Part shown: in pieces, positions 1 to 6,378 of the stretch
Position numbering within the stretch: position 1 is the stretch's first letter
Layout: the number at the start of each line of letters is the position of its first letter
Source of the DNA: Gp7-AA10 sp041483175
Lineage (GTDB): Bacteria; Acidobacteriota; Thermoanaerobaculia; Gp7-AA8
Reading direction: 5' to 3'
Assembly: GCA_041483175.1 (NCBI GenBank)
Contig: JBGPFD010000161.1
Span: 1-7,774, forward strand
Length of the DNA stretch: 7,774 nt
Program-made: the position numbers and the translations under genes
Notes under the pieces: model-generated
The model's database searches: none
Seen by the model: only the letters and a program-made list of their open reading frames with translations
What the model was told of the DNA's origin: nothing

Positions 1-414
1 ATGCCGTGGAACTCTTCGGGAGGCTTCACCACCGGGAGGCCATGGTTCCCGTACGCACCGGGGCTGCCTGCGAACAACGTCGCTTCGGAGACAAACGATC
101 CGCAATCGCTCCTGTCGTACTATCGAAACTGGATCGCGGCGCGGAAGCGCTCCGAGGCGCTCCTGAAAGGCGACATCGCGCCGCTCGATTCGAGCGCCCA
201 GATCCTCGCCTTCATCCGCGACTCGGGCAGCGAGCGCGTTCTCGTCGTGCACAACGTGAGCAGCTCGCCTGTGACCGCGGGACCGCTGGCCGTGACCGCG
301 AACGGGTTCGAGACGGTTTACGCCGACAGCGGCGTCCCTGATCCGACCGGCTCTTCGGGTGCCTGGAGCATCGCGCTGCCGCCGCACAGCAGTGGCACCT
401 GGCGCCTCCGATAG
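1..414 (+). CDS. Alpha-amylase family glycoside hydrolase (GH13), C-terminal fragment
   Basis: This is the last 137 residues of a GH13 alpha-glucan hydrolase, ending at TAG 412-414. The fragment opens with MPWNSSGGFTTGRPWFPY, followed by NNVASETNDPQSLLSYYRNWIAARKRSEALLKGD. That is the segment GH13 enzymes carry at the end of the (beta/alpha)8 barrel, leading into the all-beta domain C. Residues of about 60-137 fit domain C, with short beta strands such as ILAFIRDSGSERVLVVHNVS. The ATG at base 1 is almost certainly an internal methionine of the conserved (R-x-)PMPW motif, so the gene starts before the window. The catalytic Asp/Glu/Asp residues and any signal peptide are therefore not visible. 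Known family members hydrolyse alpha-1,4 (or 1,6) glucosidic bonds in starch-like polymers or oligosaccharides. The exact specificity (amylase, oligo-1,6-glucosidase, trehalose synthase-like) cannot be settled from this part. It lies 86 bases upstream of the receptor gene on the same strand, which suggests a shared role in glucan use. Confidence 0.88.
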   Translation: MPWNSSGGFTTGRPWFPYAPGLPANNVASETNDPQSLLSYYRNWIAARKRSEALLKGDIAPLDSSAQILAFIRDSGSERVLVVHNVSSSPVTAGPLAVTANGFETVYADSGVPDPTGSSGAWSIALPPHSSGTWRLR

Positions 415-424
415 CCTTTGGAGT

Positions 425-442
425 GCGGCGGCTTGCCGCCGC
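425..442. repeat. Perfect GC-rich inverted repeat (8-bp arms, 2-base loop) between GH13 and receptor genes
   Basis: The arms GCGGCGGC (425-432) and GCCGCCGC (435-442) are exact reverse complements around a TT loop. The element sits 10 bases after the GH13 stop. No T-run follows, so it is not a textbook intrinsic terminator, although the hairpin could protect or attenuate the upstream mRNA. The motif with its left flank (TTTGGAGT before the left arm) resembles, from memory, a dispersed intergenic palindrome common in Acidobacteriota and Verrucomicrobiota genomes. That resemblance is inference and has not been searched. Confidence 0.6.
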
Positions 443-462
443 CTTGAAACCGCCGATATACT
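433..462 (+). promoter_or_regulatory. Candidate sigma70-type promoter for the TonB-dependent receptor
   Basis: TATACT at 457-462 matches the -10 consensus at 5 of 6 positions. TTGCCG at 433-438 matches the -35 consensus at 4 of 6, with an 18-base spacer. Transcription would start near 469, giving a leader of about 30 bases that contains the strong ribosome binding site. The -35 element overlaps the loop and right arm of the 425-442 hairpin. The match is by eye in GC-rich DNA, and the receptor could instead be read through from the GH13 gene. Confidence 0.4.
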
Positions 463-489
463 CGCCGAGATATTTCAACTCACCGGCTC

Positions 490-496
490 AAGGAGG
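490..496 (+). promoter_or_regulatory. Ribosome binding site that fixes the receptor start at 501
   Basis: AAGGAGG lies four bases before ATG 501, a near-perfect anti-16S match, though the spacing is slightly short. It supports ATG 501 over the in-frame GTG at 423. The GTG start would put the GC hairpin and 26 uncharacteristic residues before the signal peptide. Confidence 0.85.
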
Positions 497-500
497 AAAC

Positions 501-3500
501 ATGACGACGTCGTTTCGAGCGAAGCCACTCCTGGTCCTCGGACTCGCGTTCGTGATCCTGGCCGCTGTTCCCGTGACCGCGCAGACGACCACTGCGCGCA
601 TTGAAGGGATCGTGACTGACGGCACGGGCGCCGTTTTGCCCGGCGTCACGATCACCGCCACCAACGTCGGGACGAATGCGGCCCGCACCGATATGACGGA
701 CAGCAAAGGCGCCTACACGATCACGGCATTACCTGTAGGCAATTATCGCGTTCGGGTCGAGCTGAGCGGGTTTAATTCCCAGGCCTCACCGGTGACGCTC
801 ACCGTCAACCAGGTGGCCCGCATGGATTTCAAGCTGCGGCCGGGCGGAGTCTCCGAGACGGTGACCGTGACCGCGGCGGCACCGGTCATCGAGAAGAGCA
901 CATCAGAGATCTCCACGCTCATCGACCAGAAGCAGATCGAAAATCTCCCGCTCAACGGCCGCAACTTCACGCAGCTGGCGACGCTTGCGCCGGGCGTGAA
1001 CCGCGGCATTCCCGACAGCAATGCTGCGGGCCAGTCAGGCCAGGCAGAGACCTTCCGCTATGGGGAGTTCGGCGGAGCCGCGCTCTCGGTCAACGGCCTT
1101 CGCGAGCAGTTCAACAACTTCATGATCGAAGGTCTCGACAACAACGAGACGCTGGTGAACACGATCGCATACGTGCCGTCGCCCGAGACGATCAAGGAGT
1201 TCTCGCTGATCACCACCAACGCGCCAGCCGAGTTCGGGCGCGCCGGCGGCGCGATCCAGAACATGGTGATCAAGAGCGGCACGAACGACTTTCACGGCAG
1301 CGCGTACTACTTCGATCGTTCGAAGAGCCTCGCGGCGACACCGAAGTTCTCGCCGACGAAACCCGACTTCAGCAACAAGGACTTCGGCGCGACAGTGGGT
1401 GGACCGATCTTCAAGGACCACACATTTTTCTTCGGCAGTTACCACGGGCTGAACAACTCGATTCCGGTGGAGGCCGGCAACTACGTCACCGTACCGACCG
1501 CCAAGATGCGCAACGGCGACTTCTCCGAGCTGCTCAATCCGGCGTTCACGGGACAGTCGGCGCCGATCATCATCTACGACCCGACCACCGGACAGCCGTT
1601 CCCCGGCAACATCATTCCGGCGAATCTGATCAATCCCGTCGGCAAGGCCTACCTCAACGCGTTTCCGGCGCCTACGCGCACCGACCGCTCCACGCAGAAC
1701 TACCTCACGCACCGTCAGCGGAAGAGCACGTACAACGATTTCGACGCGAAAGTCGACCAGGCGATCGCCGCCGGCGACCAGCTCTTCGTCAGCGCCAGTC
1801 ATTGGCTCGACAAGTTCGCCGATCCCGGCCGAATCCCCGGCTATCAGGCAGGTTTCGGCTCTGGCCAATCGGACAACAAAGGGAACTCGCTGCGCCTCAA
1901 CGAGACGCATATCTTCACGAGCAACCTGCTGAACGAGATTCGCGGCGGATGGACCGACTTCAAGTATGAGTTCCTTCCGGTCGGCTTCGGGACCGATCAG
2001 AACAAGGCGCTCGGCATCCCCGGAATCGCCGGCGTGACAACGCCGAACGGCATCTCGCTGATCGGCGGGGGCAACGGAAACTTCATCGAATATCTGGGCG
2101 ACTACGGGCAGTACGTGATCAAGCAGCGCACGTTGCAGTTGTCCGATTCCGTCACCTGGCTGAACGGACCACACTCGTTCAAGTTCGGCGGCACGCTGCT
2201 CCGCCGCGATCTCGGCCAGCAGCGCACGCAGAACGGCAAGGGCTTCTACTTCTACCGCGACGGGTTCGGATTCCAGCCCGGCTACAGCGGATACGAAGTC
2301 TCGGACATGCTGATCGGCGTCACGAGCTTCACGACGTCTGCGAATCCCGGCTACGTCCCGCGCGACACGATCAGCTGGGAGAACTCGCTCTTCGGCCAGG
2401 ACGACTGGCACGTGAACCCCAGGCTCACGCTCAACCTCGGACTGCGCTGGGATGTCTTCACGCCGTACTACGAGAAGAACAACCGGCTGGCCAACTGGGA
2501 TCCGGCCACGCAGACACTCGTCATCCCGGATCAGAACGGCGCAACCAGGTCGACGCTGAAGACGAACTGGAACAACTTCGGCCCGCGCCTCGGATTCGCG
2601 TACCTGCTGAATGAAAAGACGTCGCTCCGTGGCGGCTACGGCATCTTCTATTCGCTCGACCGAGGCGGAATCGACAGACAGTTGACGGAAAATCCGCCGG
2701 CGGTCGTGACCGAGTACCGCTTCAGCGGCCCGGGCTCACAGATTCATCTGTGGGATCCGATCCCGCTGCCGACGCCGGTCGATCCGAACCACCCGGTCCT
2801 GCCGCAGGGATCCGCTCTCGTCTACATCCCGGCGGACTCGAAGACGACGCGCGTGCAGCAGTGGAGCCTCGGCGGCGAACGCGAGATCATGCGGGATACC
2901 GCGCTGATGGTGGCGTATGTCGGAACGCGAGGCGACCACCTGGCCGCAATGATCACGAACGCAGGTTTCGCCGGCGACATCAGAGACCGCCTGAGCACGA
3001 CGATGTACATCGGTGAGTCGAGCTACAACGCATTGCAGGCCAGTCTCCGGCGGACGGAGTCATTCGGTCTGTCGTACTTCGCCTCGTACACGTACGGGCA
3101 CGCCGTCAACAACACCGTGGGGTTCTACGCAGGAGCTCCGTCGGGTGGCGGCAACGCGTTGGCGACCGACACCAGTTGCGTGGCGAAGGGGACGCAGGAC
3201 TGCAACTTGAACCTCGACCGAGGACCGGCCGACTACGATGCGCGGCACCGCTTCACGCTGGCCACGACGTACGCGCTGCCGTTCGCCAGAACGAACCCGC
3301 TCGTCGGCGGCTGGAGTCTGAACGCCGTCTACACGTTCCAGAGCGGAACGCCGTTCACCGTGTACGCGAACGGGAAGCGCGCCGACGTCATTGGCGATCC
3401 GAACGGGCCGAAGACTATCGATCAGTGGTTCAACATCGCCGCGTTCGCGCCGGCCCAGGGCGCACAGGGTACGGAGTCGCGCAATTCACTCCGCGGACCC

Positions 3501-3713
3501 AACACGAACACACTCGATCTCTCGATCTTCAAGACGTTCAGCCTCGGCCGTCCCGGCGCGATCGAGTTGCGCGTCGAAGGCTTCAACGTCTTCAACACTG
3601 CGCAGTACAACCTACCGAACGTCTATCTGGGCGACGGGAACTTCGGAAAGATCACCGGGACGCGGCTCAACTCCGAACGGCAGGTTCAGCTCGCAGCACG
3701 GTACATCTTCTAA
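501..3713 (+). CDS. Oar-type TonB-dependent outer-membrane receptor with N-terminal carboxypeptidase-regulatory-like domain
   Basis: This gene encodes an outer-membrane transporter of 1070 residues that would take up substrate using TonB/ExbBD energy. In order: a signal peptide at 1-28 (hydrophobic LLVLGLAFVILAAV, cleavage near VTA-Q); a carboxypeptidase-regulatory-like beta-sandwich at about 32-113 (RIEGIVTDGTGAVLPGVTI, then GAYTITALPVGNYRVRVELSGF); a TonB-box-like ETVTVTA at 119-125; a plug domain at about 135-262 with LPLNGRNFTQLATLAPGV, a GLDNNE segment and GRAGGAIQNMVIKSGTNDFHG; then a large beta barrel ending in ARYIF. The terminal Phe is the usual outer-membrane beta-signal. Length and architecture fit the acidobacterial Oar-like receptors. 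The start is chosen from AAGGAGG at 490-496 and the signal peptide. Neighbouring GH13 and GH31 genes suggest an alpha-glucan oligosaccharide as substrate, but this is inference because such receptors are poorly characterised and no SusD-like partner is present. The two cysteines I see, C893 and C901, could close a small loop by disulfide. Stop TAA is at 3711-3713. Confidence 0.93.
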   Translation: MTTSFRAKPLLVLGLAFVILAAVPVTAQTTTARIEGIVTDGTGAVLPGVTITATNVGTNAARTDMTDSKGAYTITALPVGNYRVRVELSGFNSQASPVTLTVNQVARMDFKLRPGGVSETVTVTAAAPVIEKSTSEISTLIDQKQIENLPLNGRNFTQLATLAPGVNRGIPDSNAAGQSGQAETFRYGEFGGAALSVNGLREQFNNFMIEGLDNNETLVNTIAYVPSPETIKEFSLITTNAPAEFGRAGGAIQNMVIKSGTNDFHGSAYYFDRSKSLAATPKFSPTKPDFSNKDFGATVGGPIFKDHTFFFGSYHGLNNSIPVEAGNYVTVPTAKMRNGDFSELLNPAFTGQSAPIIIYDPTTGQPFPGNIIPANLINPVGKAYLNAFPAPTRTDRSTQNYLTHRQRKSTYNDFDAKVDQAIAAGDQLFVSASHWLDKFADPGRIPGYQAGFGSGQSDNKGNSLRLNETHIFTSNLLNEIRGGWTDFKYEFLPVGFGTDQNKALGIPGIAGVTTPNGISLIGGGNGNFIEYLGDYGQYVIKQRTLQLSDSVTWLNGPHSFKFGGTLLRRDLGQQRTQNGKGFYFYRDGFGFQPGYSGYEVSDMLIGVTSFTTSANPGYVPRDTISWENSLFGQDDWHVNPRLTLNLGLRWDVFTPYYEKNNRLANWDPATQTLVIPDQNGATRSTLKTNWNNFGPRLGFAYLLNEKTSLRGGYGIFYSLDRGGIDRQLTENPPAVVTEYRFSGPGSQIHLWDPIPLPTPVDPNHPVLPQGSALVYIPADSKTTRVQQWSLGGEREIMRDTALMVAYVGTRGDHLAAMITNAGFAGDIRDRLSTTMYIGESSYNALQASLRRTESFGLSYFASYTYGHAVNNTVGFYAGAPSGGGNALATDTSCVAKGTQDCNLNLDRGPADYDARHRFTLATTYALPFARTNPLVGGWSLNAVYTFQSGTPFTVYANGKRADVIGDPNGPKTIDQWFNIAAFAPAQGAQGTESRNSLRGPNTNTLDLSIFKTFSLGRPGAIELRVEGFNVFNTAQYNLPNVYLGDGNFGKITGTRLNSERQVQLAARYIF

Positions 3714-3722
3714 ATGGGTTCG

Positions 3723-3754
3723 GTGGAGGACAGCCGCCCTCGGCTGTCCTCCAC
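3723..3754. terminator. Perfect 14-bp hairpin between convergent genes, probable bidirectional terminator or 3' mRNA stabiliser
   Basis: The arms at 3723-3736 (GTGGAGGACAGCCG) and 3741-3754 (CGGCTGTCCTCCAC) are exact reverse complements with a four-base CCCT loop. The left arm starts 10 bases after the receptor stop. The right arm ends directly next to the GH31 stop codon (TGA, read from 3757 to 3755), so the hairpin would form at the 3' end of both transcripts. Neither side has a T-run, so a classical intrinsic terminator is not shown. It may act with Rho or as an exonuclease barrier. The GGACAGCCG...CGGCTGTCC core also resembles, from memory, a dispersed acidobacterial palindrome. Confidence 0.6.
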
Positions 3755-6238
3755 TCAGTTCGCGATCCGAATTTCCGTCCGCTCGAAGCGATCGGGCAGC
3801 TTAATCATCACCGATCCATTCTTCGCGCTCCAACCTCGTTCTGCCTTCTGCAGGTCGTCCACACGCGGGAGAGAACTGCCACCGACTGAGACATTCGCCG
3901 CGCTGGCTTGCGATCGTAACGTAAGGATCAGCGCGCGGGGCTGCGGGCGATACGTGCCCTCGGGCGCTCCGATTTCGATCAGCAGGCCCGACGCGTCTCT
4001 GCGCGCCGCAAAGCGGCGCCGCGCGAAGGCTCCGCGCTGATACTCGAAGCCGTTTCCGGCGTCCTCGTACAGCCATCGCTCCGATGCGCCGCCCGGGAAC
4101 AGCGTGACCTCGAGCGGCTGCCCCGGCATCTCGCCGGTGCTCTGCACCACCGGTTGCGTGAAAACAAACGCGCCGGCGCGTACGAAGATCGGAATCGAGG
4201 AGAGCGTGACCGGAACATCGATCGACCTCCCTCCGGCGAGACGCTCGCCGCTCCAGTAGTCGTACCAGTCACCCGCGGGAAGATAGACGCTCCGCTCAGT
4301 CACTTCCGCCCGCAGCACCGGAGCGACCAGAAGGTCGGAGCCAAAGAGGAACTGATCGTCGATGCCGTACGTCCGCTCGTCGTCCGGATCGTCGAGCATC
4401 AGCGGGCGCATCGCCGGGATTCCGGTTTCGGCGGTGTCGTGCATCACGGAATAGATGGTCGGAAGGAGCTGATAGCGCAATTCGATCGCTCGGCGATTCA
4501 CCGTTTCGTGCGCTGTGCCGTACGACCACGGCTCCTGATCGGGCGATCCGAACATGGTGTGGGTACGCATGAACGGATAGAACACTCCGAGCTGAAGCCA
4601 GCGCGTGAACAGCTCGGCGGTCGGAGCTTCCGCAAATCCGCCGATATCGCTGCCGACGAACGGAAATCCCGAGAGGCCGAGGCCGAGAAGCAGCGGGATG
4701 CTTCCGCGCAGATGCGCCCAATCGCTGGTATTGTCGCCCGGCCAGAGCGCGGAGTAGCGCTGCCCGCCGGCGAACGAGGCGCGCGAAAGGATGAACGGCC
4801 GCTCGTTCGGCCGCAGCTTCAGCAGCCCCTCGTACGTCGAGCGGCTCATGAGCATGCCGTAGACGTTGTGGATCTCGCGGTGATCCGTCGGCTGGCCCTC
4901 GTTGTCATGGCGGACGTCGAGCGGCATCGTCCCGCTCCGCGTGTCGAAGACCGCCGGCTCGTTCATGTCGTTCCAGATTCCGGCGACGCCCGCGTTCAGC
5001 AGGCCGGCATACAGTCCTCCCCACCACGCGCGCGCCGCCGGCTTGCTGAAGTCGGGAAACACGCTCGGCCCGCCCCCGGGTGGCTGCGATGGCCACACTG
5101 GCGCCTCGTAGATCGAGCCGTCGGGGTTTTTCACGAAGTCATCGCCGGCGAGGCCGGAGTCGTACGGCGCGGTTCCCACCTCTTTTTTCGGATGCGGATC
5201 GACGATCGTGACGATGCGAAATCCCTCTTTCCGCAGGTCGCGGATCATGCCGGCCGGATCGGGAAAGCGTTCACGATCCCAGGTGAACGGCTTGTATTTG
5301 TCCTGATAGTGGATGTCCAGCCAGATCGCGTCCGCGGGGATGCGGCGCGCGCGGAAGTTGTCGGCGATGAAGCGGACCTTCTTCTCGGGGTAGTAGCTGT
5401 AGCGGCACTGGTGATACCCGAGGGACCAGAGCGGCGGAAGCGGCATGCGACCGGTCAGCGCCGTGTAGCGTTCCAGTACCTTCTTCGGTTCCGGACCATA
5501 GATGAAGTAGTAATCGAGCGCTCCCCCCTCCGCGCCGAACGACAGGACGCCCTGCGTCTGATGTCCGATGTCGACGTTGCTGCGGAAAGTGTTGTCGAGA
5601 AAGATGCCGTACGCGACGCCCTTGCGAAGATCGATGTAGAACGGCACGGAGACGTAGAGCGGATCGGTGCTGGCGTCGTATCCAAAGGTGTCGCTGTTCC
5701 ACATCGTGAAGCTGTAGCCGCCGAGCTTCCAGCCGCGCTTGTCGAGCGGACCGTTCTTCTCGCCGAGGGCGTACACATGCTCGTCGTCACGGAGGCGCTT
5801 CCAGATGCGGATGGCCGTGCCGGAAAGCGCGGTGCCGCGCTGCGGGTCGTCCTCATCGAGCGACCGGCCGGAGGTCGTGGCGAATTCGATCCGGAACGGC
5901 GCGTGCTGGATGGACACGCGAACCGCGCTCGTCGAGATGCTCGATCGCGCCGGCTCGATGGAGAACGTCGCGCCGGGGTGGCCGAAATCGCGATTGATGA
6001 CCGCGTACGAATGATCGCGCCCCTCGGAATGACTCGGCGTGACGCGCACGCGAATCACGTCGGGAGAAAGCACCGTAACCACGGCGACCGCCTGCGCGTT
6101 CTCGAACCGCAGTGCGTTCCCCTGCCGCGACGGCTGCGGCATGTCGCCGAGCGCCGTCCATTGCGCTGGCAGTGGAATGGCAATGAGGGCGACAACGAAT
6201 GACAGCAGGCCGGCGGCGTTTCGCAGAATCAGGCGCAT
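3755..6238 (-). CDS. Secreted GH31 alpha-glucosidase
   Basis: This 827-residue enzyme would hydrolyse terminal alpha-linked glucose from oligosaccharides (GH31, retaining mechanism). Residues 1-26 form a signal peptide (RLILRN, then LLSFVVALIAIPLPAQ), so it is exported, probably to the periplasm. An N-terminal beta-sandwich with the GH31 mutarotase-like fold covers about 40-255 (HVYALGEKNGPLDKRG at 154-169). The catalytic barrel runs from about 265 to 610. The nucleophile is D424 in GIWNDMNEP and the acid/base is D502 in WPGDNTSDW. Other conserved active-site residues are D308 (IWLDIHYQDKY), R486 (RPFILSRASFAGGQRY) and H560 (FYPFMRTH). C-terminal beta domains follow, including a DUF5110-like part at about 700-770. 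No key residue is missing. Alpha-xylosidase or another GH31 activity cannot be excluded. The start at 6238 is supported by the signal peptide, but no Shine-Dalgarno site precedes it. The gene converges on the receptor gene and lies 140 bases downstream of the glycosyltransferase on the same strand. Confidence 0.95.
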   Translation of the reverse strand: MRLILRNAAGLLSFVVALIAIPLPAQWTALGDMPQPSRQGNALRFENAQAVAVVTVLSPDVIRVRVTPSHSEGRDHSYAVINRDFGHPGATFSIEPARSSISTSAVRVSIQHAPFRIEFATTSGRSLDEDDPQRGTALSGTAIRIWKRLRDDEHVYALGEKNGPLDKRGWKLGGYSFTMWNSDTFGYDASTDPLYVSVPFYIDLRKGVAYGIFLDNTFRSNVDIGHQTQGVLSFGAEGGALDYYFIYGPEPKKVLERYTALTGRMPLPPLWSLGYHQCRYSYYPEKKVRFIADNFRARRIPADAIWLDIHYQDKYKPFTWDRERFPDPAGMIRDLRKEGFRIVTIVDPHPKKEVGTAPYDSGLAGDDFVKNPDGSIYEAPVWPSQPPGGGPSVFPDFSKPAARAWWGGLYAGLLNAGVAGIWNDMNEPAVFDTRSGTMPLDVRHDNEGQPTDHREIHNVYGMLMSRSTYEGLLKLRPNERPFILSRASFAGGQRYSALWPGDNTSDWAHLRGSIPLLLGLGLSGFPFVGSDIGGFAEAPTAELFTRWLQLGVFYPFMRTHTMFGSPDQEPWSYGTAHETVNRRAIELRYQLLPTIYSVMHDTAETGIPAMRPLMLDDPDDERTYGIDDQFLFGSDLLVAPVLRAEVTERSVYLPAGDWYDYWSGERLAGGRSIDVPVTLSSIPIFVRAGAFVFTQPVVQSTGEMPGQPLEVTLFPGGASERWLYEDAGNGFEYQRGAFARRRFAARRDASGLLIEIGAPEGTYRPQPRALILTLRSQASAANVSVGGSSLPRVDDLQKAERGWSAKNGSVMIKLPDRFERTEIRIAN

Positions 6239-6244
6239 GGCGCG

Positions 6245-6250
6245 ATTCTA
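6245..6250 (-). promoter_or_regulatory. Candidate -10 element for the GH31 gene, implying a leaderless transcript
   Basis: Read on the minus strand, TAGAAT (6250 to 6245) matches the -10 consensus at 5 of 6 positions. The A of ATG at 6238 lies seven bases past it, which is where transcription would normally start. Only a weak -35 match (TTCGAT, 6274 to 6269, 18-base spacer) is seen. The absence of a purine-rich ribosome binding site before the ATG agrees with a leaderless mRNA. This is a by-eye match. Confidence 0.35.
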
Positions 6251-6331
6251 GTGCCCCGGAACCGCCGAATCGAACCCGCCGCGCGCCCCGAGAGCAGGGA
6301 TTGATGCGCGGGCGGAATGGAGCGTCGGCGC

Positions 6332-6344
6332 GGGTGTTCCACCC
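6332..6344. repeat. Short inverted repeat, 5-bp arms
   Basis: GGGTG (6332-6336) and CACCC (6340-6344) pair around a three-base TTC loop in the spacer between the GH31 and glycosyltransferase genes. It is short enough to arise by chance. It lies only four bases from the 6349-6374 element and may be part of the same repeat unit. Confidence 0.3.
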
Positions 6345-6348
6345 ATCC

Positions 6349-6374
6349 CATCTTCAGCGCAGCGAAGGATCTCC
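6349..6374. repeat. Repeat-like imperfect hairpin just downstream of the glycosyltransferase stop
   Basis: The plus-strand core CAGCGCAGCGAAGGATCTC resembles, from memory, the CATCCTGAGCGCAGCGAAGG-type repeat scattered through intergenic regions of Acidobacteriota and some Chloroflexota. Read on the minus strand, ATCCTTC and GAAGAT can pair with one bulged base, forming a weak hairpin four bases past the glycosyltransferase TAA stop. It could serve as a processing or termination site, but no T-run is present. Identity as a repeat family is inference. Confidence 0.45.
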
Positions 6375-6378
6375 AGTC

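Larger units (their letters stand above)
6239..6378. other. Intergenic spacer between glycosyltransferase and GH31 genes
   Basis: This 140-base stretch separates two minus-strand genes. It contains the two inverted repeats at 6332-6344 and 6349-6374 and the candidate GH31 -10 element. No additional small gene with a ribosome binding site is evident. Its length and the hairpins suggest that GH31 has its own promoter and is not simply co-transcribed with the glycosyltransferase. Confidence 0.6.

Noticed and set aside
1..3. ATG at base 1 as the start of a complete small protein
   Set aside because: The PMPWN-type motif is internal to GH13 enzymes, and a 137-residue protein would lack the whole catalytic barrel. 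The gene is cut by the window edge.
423..500. Upstream GTG start at 423 for the receptor
   Set aside because: It would add 26 residues encoded by the GC hairpin and promoter region ahead of a normal signal peptide, with no ribosome binding site. ATG 501 has AAGGAGG just before it.
1035..2411. Minus-strand open frame (458 codons) antisense to the receptor gene
   Set aside because: Its translation is an Arg/Val/Glu-rich shadow with no domain pattern. The plus strand here encodes the plug and barrel of a clear TonB-dependent receptor.
3714..4040. Plus-strand open frame beginning right after the receptor stop
   Set aside because: It runs through the hairpin and then antisense to the GH31 C-terminus, has no ribosome binding site, and its translation is an Arg/Ser-rich shadow.
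4154..6202. Long plus-strand open frame (682 codons) antisense to the GH31 gene
   Set aside because: It is extremely rich in Arg, Ala, Glu and Val with no recognisable domain, and it lies wholly opposite a gene with intact GH31 catalytic motifs. Long antisense frames are expected in GC-rich coding DNA.
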